A stretch of DNA of 20,000 nt from contig WBZZ01006376.1 of assembly GCA_019918135.1 (NCBI GenBank), forward strand, positions 12,501 to 32,500, written 5' to 3'. Shown here in pieces: positions 14,798 to 20,000 of this stretch (positions within the stretch are counted from its first letter, which is position 1; each line of letters starts with the position of its first letter). The stretch comes from Paulinella micropora. Its lineage: Eukaryota > Cercozoa > Imbricatea > Euglyphida > Paulinellidae. The notes under the pieces are model-generated. The model ran no database searches, was not told where the DNA came from, and saw nothing but the letters and a program-made list of their open reading frames with translations. Both the position numbers and the translations under genes were made by a program.

Positions 14798-14983
14798 TTA
14801 TAGGTATTTTTTTACTTCATCTTTATTCTTAAAATAAGGCTGTTGAACTAGCCATTCAAGATACTCTTTGTCAATCTTGGCAACATTTTCAATTTTTTTA
14901 TGTATATATTTACCATATTGTAGAGTTTTGTTTACTTCTTCCTCTTCGGCGGGAATTTCTTTTTTTGCTTCGGCTTCGCTCAT
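14798..14983 (-). CDS. ExoX-C-like small protein, copy 1
   Basis: 61 aa, ATG 14983, stop TAA. An acidic N-terminus is followed by LQYGKYIHKKIENVAKID and EYLEWLVQQPYFKNKDEVKKYL. This is the GKYKGxxxxDIAxxDxxYLxWLxxQP motif of the domain found at the C-terminus of some RNase T/ExoX-type exonucleases, here standing alone. No exonuclease residues are present. It is a paralogue of the next gene, sharing the whole motif. Its upstream region reads ATAATATATAC on the minus strand, a promoter-like word. Function unknown. Confidence 0.65.
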   Translation of the reverse strand: MSEAEAKKEIPAEEEEVNKTLQYGKYIHKKIENVAKIDKEYLEWLVQQPYFKNKDEVKKYL

Positions 14984-15019
14984 CTTTTGTATATATTATA
15001 TAAAATTTATTTATTACAA

Positions 15020-15295
15020 TCATAAATACTTTTTCAATTCGTCTTTATTTTGGTTCCAAGGCTGACGAACTAACCATTCAATATATGGTCTATCAATCTT
15101 TGCGATATCTTCTATTTTTCTGCCCTTGTATTTCCCGAAATGAAACGTGTCCTTTGGTTGTGAATTTCTCTTTTCTTCTATTGCTTTTATTTCGTCGTGG
15201 ATTACCTTTTGAACATCTTCCAACGAAAAGGATTTTTTTTCTCCTTCAATGGAAAGTTTTTGGAACTTCTCGCACAGTCTTGTAAGTGTAGTCAT
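15020..15295 (-). CDS. ExoX-C-like small protein, copy 2
   Basis: 91 aa, ATG 15295, stop TGA. Residues 1-45 form a helical charged N-terminus. Residues about 50-91 carry FHFGKYKGRKIEDIAKID and YIEWLVRQPWNQNKDELKKYL, a clear paralogue of the neighbouring 61-aa protein. Both end in KKYL, one with TAA and one with TGA, showing TGA is used as a stop in this element. CTATATAC lies upstream as a promoter-like word. The tandem arrangement suggests local duplication followed by divergence. Confidence 0.65.
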   Translation of the reverse strand: MTTLTRLCEKFQKLSIEGEKKSFSLEDVQKVIHDEIKAIEEKRNSQPKDTFHFGKYKGRKIEDIAKIDRPYIEWLVRQPWNQNKDELKKYL

Positions 15296-15321
15296 AGTAG
15301 GGTGTATATAGTAGTGAGTAT

Positions 15322-15352
15322 AAAAAATAAAAAATTAAATAATTAATATAGA
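15322..15352 (+). promoter_or_regulatory. Promoter of the lipase gene
   Basis: An A/T tract (AAAAAATAAAAAATTAAAT) is followed by TTAATATAGA abutting the ATG at 15353. The AATATAGA word is the same as directly before the fibre gene. Confidence 0.45.
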
Positions 15353-16090
15353 ATGTCCGAATGGATAAAGTTCGTTAAGGCTTACTCTGCTAAGCATAAC
15401 ATAAACTATGGTGAATCATTGAAAAAGGCTGGTAAGGAATACAGAAAGCAGAAGGGAGGTAGTGCTAGTTTATCGGAGGATGTCTATTTGGTTTCGTCAG
15501 AGAGAAAAGGTGCTGACGGATGGAAACCAGTTGTCAGCAAAGAAAAATCAACAGTATATGAGAAAGACGGTAAGGCTATTGTAGCATTTAGAGGAAGTGC
15601 GGATAAGCGAGACTTACTCACCGATGTCGCTTTAGTAAAGGGCGTATTGAAAAGAACTCCGAGATATAAAGAAGAGCAGAAGTTGGTTAACGAAGTCATA
15701 AAGAAATATGGTAAAGAAAATGTAGAGCTGACGGGACATTCACTAGGCGGCACAATAGCAAAAGACTTAAGCCGACAGACGGGCGTAAAGGCAACGACAT
15801 ACAATAAAGGCAGTAGCACGAAAGATCTCATTGAAGGAGTGATTGACCGAGTAGCTGTTAAAGTAAATCCAAAAGGGAAGAGAGCGAAGGCGGCGAAGCT
15901 AACGACGAACTACCGAACCGCATTCGACCCCGTATCATTGCTGGGAGCGACTGCTGTAAATACTAAGTTAGTCAAACCAAAAAAAGGAATTCATACAATC
16001 AGGAGCTTCAGTAAGGGCAAGCCCTTACAATCCCGCGGTGGGGTTCGAAAGGGGTTTCCCCTTTCAAAGGCAAAAAAAATATATCTATGA
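15353..16090 (+). CDS. Class-3 lipase-like alpha/beta hydrolase
   Basis: 245 aa. Residues 1-40 form a short domain (WIKFVKAYSAKHNINYGESL...YRKQKGG) often seen on viral and phage proteins of this kind. Then come AIVAFRGSADKRDLLTDV and the nucleophile elbow ELTGHSLGGTIAKDL (Ser at about 132), with a later Asp in AFDPVS and a His in the GIHTIRSF segment as probable triad members. Lipases of this class may act on host membranes during entry or release, which is inference. The last 25 residues are mostly encoded by palindromic element copy B (codons from about 16010 to 16066), so the C-terminus is an unusual Gly/Lys/Arg tail. The gene ends in TGA ten bases from the convergent PolB end. Confidence 0.75.
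   Translation: MSEWIKFVKAYSAKHNINYGESLKKAGKEYRKQKGGSASLSEDVYLVSSERKGADGWKPVVSKEKSTVYEKDGKAIVAFRGSADKRDLLTDVALVKGVLKRTPRYKEEQKLVNEVIKKYGKENVELTGHSLGGTIAKDLSRQTGVKATTYNKGSSTKDLIEGVIDRVAVKVNPKGKRAKAAKLTTNYRTAFDPVSLLGATAVNTKLVKPKKGIHTIRSFSKGKPLQSRGGVRKGFPLSKAKKIYL
16011..16065. repeat. Palindromic triple-hairpin element, copy B (inverted)
   Basis: GTAAGGGC-AA-GCCCTTAC (16011-16028), AATCCC-GCGGT-GGGGTT (16029-16045) and GAAAGGGG-TTT-CCCCTTTC (16047-16065). The order and sequences are those of copy A read on the opposite strand. Relative to A, one G-C pair has become A-T in the first hairpin and one A-T pair has become G-C in the third, both arms changing together. The middle stem has a C-to-T change giving a G-T pair. 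It lies at the end of the lipase coding region and is translated in a frame different from that of copy C in PolB. Confidence 0.85.
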
Positions 16091-16099
16091 AATTTTTCA
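16086..16099. terminator. Small palindrome between convergent lipase and PolB ends
   Basis: ATGAAA-TT-TTTCAT is a perfect 6-bp stem at the junction of the two convergent genes and overlaps the lipase stop codon. Could be a shared 3' end signal. Short and AT-rich, so weak. Confidence 0.3.
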
Positions 16100-16100
16100 T

Positions 16101-19100
16101 TTAATATCCAAACGGTCTAGTTTCAATCGCATTATCTACAATACCAATAATATTTCTTTTGGTGTAAGTAAAGCTGAATATTTTTTCTAAGTATTCGCTC
16201 GTTATTTTTTTCTGTTGTTTGTCTCTTGTTATCTTGCTGTTCTCTACAATAACTACTTTACCAGATTTTTCAATTCGTTTAGCAATCAATTTTTCTTCCT
16301 GAGTCTTAAGCAACTCTAACAATTCATTCTTGCCGTTCTCAATAAGGTCGTCGTTTTTAATTCCAAGTCCGCAACTGATGACACTTAACATATTTGGTAA
16401 ATTTAATGATTTATTGTTTTCATAATTCATACTAAAGCCTTTGACTTTCATACTTGCTTTGCCGTTATCTAAGACATATCCATAACACTTTGGTCCGCCT
16501 CCGATAAAGGTCATAATCTTTGCTCCGTGTAGTTCGTCCGTCCATTCGCCTAACAGCTTACCCGTTTTAACATTTGTTTCGCCTTTCGTTAAGTCTGTTG
16601 TATATATGACACTGTCGGTATCGTGGTATAGAACTCTGTTGCCTAGTTTGTCCATCATCTCATATAGTCTAATCCTCGCGTGGCAAGTCGTAAACAAAGC
16701 AACTACAATATTTGTTTTCACGGGGTCGCTTACCGCATCTTGTTTAAGGTCATAGCTCGCTTCTATTATTTTGTCGTTAATAATGTTTATGTTTATGTTA
16801 TCGACTGACTTGTCGCTCATTAACTTGTATAAGGTATCTTTGTCTTTTATCATTTTGTTCTGAGTTTTGTTTTGCTTTTCGCCAAACTTGCCCCACAGGC
16901 TATTCAAGCACAACTTAGCAACCGCTCGCCTTCCGGGGTTTTCTTCTATTTTGTTTTCATCCATCTTAATACCCATCTTGACTTCCATACTGTCAATGTA
17001 GTTTCTTTTTTGTTCCTGTGTAATACAGCCATCTGGATATCCGCTTGACTCTTGTTTAACCTTTAAGAAAGTTTTTATGTAATCTTTGAAAAGGCTACTG
17101 CTCTGCTCCTTCCAGTGCCATACCTCATATACCTTAATCAACTTATAGCCTTTGTCTAAGGCCTTGTAGATTTCAGGAGTTGCCCAAGTGCCAGTTATTG
17201 CTCGCTCGTTATCGGTGTGCTTACATTCGGATTTCTGTTCGGTCATTCCGCACTTGTCGCATAAGTAATACATAAGCTTACCTCTATCCGCCTTTGGTAA
17301 AACGGGATGTAGTAATTTTCTCGGCGGTAGCATCTTAACCTTAGACACTCCGAAATATTCTCTGTTTATGATTTTGTTTTTCATATCGCAGGGGACTTCG
17401 TCCCCCGCACCCCCTCCGGTGGGGTTGTAGGGGCTTGCCCCTACGTTGTTCGGTCGTATGATTTCGTGGTGCCCGCTAGGGTAAAGGTCGTAAAACATAA
17501 CGGTCGGATACAGAGAGCATATGTCAACGTATTTCGCGTATTCGTTCTCGTGTCGTGATTTCCAATACAATGTTAGAGCATCCGTTCTACCTCCAAACTT
17601 TGCTTCTCGCGGGTTCAGTCCTTCTTGTTCGGTAATTCGCTCATTAGTATCTTCTGCTAGGCTTTCACTTGTTTTCATTAATCTCCATTCACATTCCCAG
17701 ATAATTACTAGTTTGCTGACTTGTTTGCTTAGTTCTTTTTCTCGTCTCATTGTTGCCTTGTATAGTTCGCCCATCGTCTTGTTCTTCTTGGTGTTGATTG
17801 TATTACCATTAAAGCACTTTGGACATCCGTGCCATAGACATCCGTGAAATTCATAAGCGGTTTTAGTCTTTTCGTCCCAACCATCTACGTAAACATTTGA
17901 TTGCCCTAAGTTAAACATCCTTTCGCCACCATTGAAAGCATGTTTGATATCCGTCTTGTCTAACCTGCTTCTGTAAGCTATCCATTCAACACACGCCCGA
18001 GAGGTAATCCTGTTTTGCTTTTCTGCCTTCAACACAGCAATTGAATTCTCTGGCATAAACTTAGCCCGATACAAAGCCATAACACAACTCGCAATAGTTG
18101 TATATTGAAAAGGGTCAATACCGAATTCTAAAAACTGCTTTCTAAAATCCATACATCCCCTTCTCAAAATGTCAACATCGCTATGACAGTATTCCGCAAT
18201 TTCCTTCCGCATGTCAAATGTGCTATTTCTTTGGCTTTCATACCATTCTAAGAATTCCGCTCTTTTCTTATCTTTCATCGTGTCGTAGCCGTAGTGCTTC
18301 TTATGAGGCATAACACCAACGTAATTTCGATTCTTGTCCGTATTGAAGAAGTGAGGGAAGAAGCCTTTTTTAAGTTCGTTCAATCCAAAGGTTTTAGGAA
18401 AGTCTGACAACGGCATCGTGAGGAAACTCAAACTATCAATGAAGCGGTATTTCTTCAAAGTCATCATCATTATCTTACCGCCCTGATAAATGACGAATGG
18501 TGCCTGTCCGTTATCCACCAACCACTTAAGAATAAACTGACAATCATAACCGCGACTGTTATGAGCAATGAATGTAAAGCCGTTGTGCTTAGATTCAAAA
18601 GCCCACTTACAGAAATCATCAATGTTCTTATGAATGACTGGTGGCTCCTTCTCATCGAAATACTGGCTTTCCGCATGATTGACAATGTGCTCGCCTGTGT
18701 CCTGTGTCGCTTCAAAGTCAAAGAATATGTATTTCTCTGAAAAAGGTAGTATGTCTTTCTTCACTATTTCACATTGGTGTTCAAGTGGTTTTAGTTCCTT
18801 ACAATTACTGCATTTCACATATCCGCATTTGTGCTCATCCTTTCTCCTGTAATTAAGTCCGCACGAAAGACATTTCGCTTTGATATCACAGTTCGTCTTC
18901 TTGTGGTTATTGAAACATACCGTGTTCGGAAACTTTCTATTACACGAATAGCAATCAGTCCAATTGCTTTTATCGTTAATACCCTTACAGTCTTTGGTTT
19001 CGCAGATATTACAAGTGGATTCGCAGGCATGTCTCTTTTGAAATCCTCTTAAGCATAACTCACAGAAGTTTTCTTTACCTACCATAGACTTCATATTGGT

Positions 19101-19688
19101 TATCGCATCGTAGTGGTTCTCTGTCTTAAGTATGTAAAGGTTCGTAAGCCGTTTGCCTGCCTCATCAATAAGGTCTGTCTTATAAACAATCTTGTCAGGG
19201 AATTCAACAATAACCAGATTGTATTTAATGTGGCTCGCAAAAGTTTTAATTTCAGGAATACCGCACACATCCTGAATGACTTTCGCTTCTTCGTGTAGTT
19301 TCAAAGCCATCTCCTCCTGTATCTTTCGCCCCATCCTTATTACTTTGAATTTTTCGTGTTTTTCTTTTTTTGCTTTTACTACAACAATTGCTCTGGCTAA
19401 GCATATGTTGTCTGTATTATTAATTTGAATTACTCCTTTCTTTTTATAAACATCCAGCTTATTAATTACTTGAAGCCTCGTTCCGCCAGTTGGCATTTCA
19501 ACAGATTTCAAAACGAACCTGAACTTATCCATATTGGTTCCATTTTCGTCTGTATAAAGGCTTTCATTGCTTTGAAATAATGCTGACAATCTTTCTAAAA
19601 CATCACTGACAGAAATCTCGTTAATCCTTTTCAAACCCGTAGATACTGCTCCATAGTAATCTACAAACTTGATACTTAGACTTACCAT
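16101..19688 (-). CDS. Protein-primed family B DNA polymerase
   Basis: 1195 aa from ATG 19688. Residues about 1-205 are uncharacterised. A Cys/His-rich zinc-binding region (about 209-306, many CxxC pairs) follows. The 3'-5' exonuclease has Exo I FDFEA (D324, E326), Exo II HNSRGYD (376-382) and Exo III YCHSDVD (500-506). A segment YEFHGCLWHGCPKC...IIWECEW (612-668), typical of Polinton polymerases, resembles a small endonuclease-like fold. Polymerase motif A is DICSLYP (722-728), motif B KLCLNSLWG (925-933) and motif C YHDTDS (1021-1026), then a KVKGF motif. Residues V749-P766 are encoded exactly by a palindromic element. The terminal protein acting as primer is expected within or beside the polymerase; the large N-terminal region is a candidate. 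All catalytic residues are present, so it looks intact and should replicate the linear viral genome. Confidence 0.9.
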   Translation of the reverse strand: MVSLSIKFVDYYGAVSTGLKRINEISVSDVLERLSALFQSNESLYTDENGTNMDKFRFVLKSVEMPTGGTRLQVINKLDVYKKKGVIQINNTDNICLARAIVVVKAKKEKHEKFKVIRMGRKIQEEMALKLHEEAKVIQDVCGIPEIKTFASHIKYNLVIVEFPDKIVYKTDLIDEAGKRLTNLYILKTENHYDAITNMKSMVGKENFCELCLRGFQKRHACESTCNICETKDCKGINDKSNWTDCYSCNRKFPNTVCFNNHKKTNCDIKAKCLSCGLNYRRKDEHKCGYVKCSNCKELKPLEHQCEIVKKDILPFSEKYIFFDFEATQDTGEHIVNHAESQYFDEKEPPVIHKNIDDFCKWAFESKHNGFTFIAHNSRGYDCQFILKWLVDNGQAPFVIYQGGKIMMMTLKKYRFIDSLSFLTMPLSDFPKTFGLNELKKGFFPHFFNTDKNRNYVGVMPHKKHYGYDTMKDKKRAEFLEWYESQRNSTFDMRKEIAEYCHSDVDILRRGCMDFRKQFLEFGIDPFQYTTIASCVMALYRAKFMPENSIAVLKAEKQNRITSRACVEWIAYRSRLDKTDIKHAFNGGERMFNLGQSNVYVDGWDEKTKTAYEFHGCLWHGCPKCFNGNTINTKKNKTMGELYKATMRREKELSKQVSKLVIIWECEWRLMKTSESLAEDTNERITEQEGLNPREAKFGGRTDALTLYWKSRHENEYAKYVDICSLYPTVMFYDLYPSGHHEIIRPNNVGASPYNPTGGGAGDEVPCDMKNKIINREYFGVSKVKMLPPRKLLHPVLPKADRGKLMYYLCDKCGMTEQKSECKHTDNERAITGTWATPEIYKALDKGYKLIKVYEVWHWKEQSSSLFKDYIKTFLKVKQESSGYPDGCITQEQKRNYIDSMEVKMGIKMDENKIEENPGRRAVAKLCLNSLWGKFGEKQNKTQNKMIKDKDTLYKLMSDKSVDNININIINDKIIEASYDLKQDAVSDPVKTNIVVALFTTCHARIRLYEMMDKLGNRVLYHDTDSVIYTTDLTKGETNVKTGKLLGEWTDELHGAKIMTFIGGGPKCYGYVLDNGKASMKVKGFSMNYENNKSLNLPNMLSVISCGLGIKNDDLIENGKNELLELLKTQEEKLIAKRIEKSGKVVIVENSKITRDKQQKKITSEYLEKIFSFTYTKRNIIGIVDNAIETRPFGY
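17391..17444. repeat. Palindromic element inside PolB, copy C
   Basis: GGGGAC-TTC-GTCCCC (17391-17405), then ACCCC ... GGGGT (17409-17425), then GTAGGGGC-TT-GCCCCTAC (17427-17444), the last identical to the third hairpin of copy A; the run GGGGTTG plus that hairpin matches over 24 bases. The element is 54 bases long and coincides with whole PolB codons 749-766, placed between motif A and the conserved YFGVSKVKMLPPRKL segment. Translation stays open through it. Confidence 0.85.
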
Positions 19689-19694
19689 ACTGCC

Positions 19695-20000
19695 TTATCT
19701 CTGTCTTTTGATAAAGTCATTCAGTATTATCTCAATGAACCGTAGAATATCATTCATACTAAAAGAAGTGAAGTTGCCAGTAAGCCTAACCCAATACTGG
19801 CTTTCATTAACACCAAGCACGTGCTTCTTTCTATCAACATGATTGATTTCGTAGTTAGCATACCGCATCAGGTCTTTTACCTTTTCTTTTCTTTCTCTCA
19901 CTTTCGCTTCAAACACTTTCCCTTCCAAAATAGGTAAGGGCGGTGCTACTGGAATAGGATGATACTCAAAGTAAACAGCGCCTCTTACTCGGTTCAAGTA
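19695..20000 (-). CDS. C-terminal part of an unidentified protein (runs off the window)
   Basis: The frame is open from the window edge to TAA at 19695-19697. The only possible start in view is a TTG at 19997, so the true start is probably outside. It has a Pro-rich N-terminal segment (HPIPVAPPLPILEG), a Lys/Glu/Arg helical region and an aromatic, hydrophobic C-terminus (FSMNDILRFIEIILNDF). No family recognised. It ends 6 bases before the PolB ATG in the same direction, so it is probably co-transcribed with PolB and may take part in replication. Confidence 0.5.
   Translation of the reverse strand, partial: YLNRVRGAVYFEYHPIPVAPPLPILEGKVFEAKVRERKEKVKDLMRYANYEINHVDRKKHVLGVNESQYWVRLTGNFTSFSMNDILRFIEIILNDFIKRQR

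Larger units (their letters stand above)
2160..20000. mobile_element. Integrated Polinton / Polinton-like virus (left part; right end outside window)
   Basis: The gene set is diagnostic of the class: rve-type integrase fragment, A32/FtsK-like packaging ATPase, adenain-like protease, penton-type minor capsid protein, double-jelly-roll major capsid protein and protein-primed PolB, on about 17.5 kb of intron-free AT-rich DNA flanked at left by host-like DNA with introns and microsatellites. This hallmark combination defines Polintons/Mavericks and their PLV relatives. The left border is approximate (between 2144 and 2503) and the truncated integrase suggests the left terminus has been lost or rearranged. 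The assignment to PLV rather than Polinton proper rests on capsid and fibre resemblance and is less certain than the class itself. Confidence 0.8.

Overview
The window is the left flank of a protist or algal nuclear contig that carries an integrated double-stranded DNA virus of the Polinton / Polinton-like virus (PLV) class. Bases 1 to about 2.15 kb look like host DNA: long GAA/TTC, TTA and TTG microsatellites, a 37-base T run, G/C homopolymer blocks, two short GT-AG-flanked exons and a coiled-coil, Asn-rich open frame. From about 2.2-2.5 kb to the right edge the composition becomes uniformly AT-rich and gene-dense without introns, and the genes are viral. The right end of the element lies outside the window, so terminal inverted repeats and a target-site duplication cannot be checked.

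Layout of the element: a C-terminally truncated rve (DDE) integrase fragment at the host side (-), a charged coiled-coil protein (-), a very long phage-like fibre gene ending in a peptidase S74 auto-chaperone and broken by a frameshift (+), two tiny overlapping genes (+), a Cys-rich secreted-like ORF (-), and then the morphogenesis block on +: small beta-rich protein, A32/FtsK-like packaging ATPase (split by an in-frame TGA), basic core protein, adenain-like cysteine protease with a long coiled-coil/Gln-Pro N-terminal region, minor capsid (penton-type) protein, double-jelly-roll major capsid protein and a second putative attachment protein. After it come two tandem ExoX-C-like mini-genes (-), a class-3 lipase (+), a 1195-aa protein-primed family B DNA polymerase with a zinc-finger region (-), and the C-terminal part of an unidentified gene running off the window (-). 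PolB would replicate the genome, ATPase and protease would package and mature it, and the capsid and fibre proteins build the particle. The broken integrase, fibre and ATPase suggest a provirus starting to decay (or, for the last two, assembly errors) while PolB, capsid and protease genes are open.

The most unusual feature is a family of short GC-rich palindromic elements, about 54-55 bp and built as three consecutive hairpins. One copy lies between convergent genes (7308-7362). One forms the 3' end of the lipase gene (16011-16065), inverted and carrying compensatory stem changes. One sits in frame inside PolB, encoding exactly 18 residues (17391-17444). A truncated copy lies in frame inside the ATPase (8425-8450), and a remnant sits next to the broken integrase (2468-2483). 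Two simpler hairpins with the same GC-TT-GC apex close the ATPase gene. They resemble in principle the gene-invading palindromic elements of Rickettsia, but in a eukaryotic virus. A second signal is a shared late-promoter-like motif (T tract followed by AATATA just before the start) and shared 12-13-base leader words in front of the minor capsid, major capsid and integrase-fragment genes.
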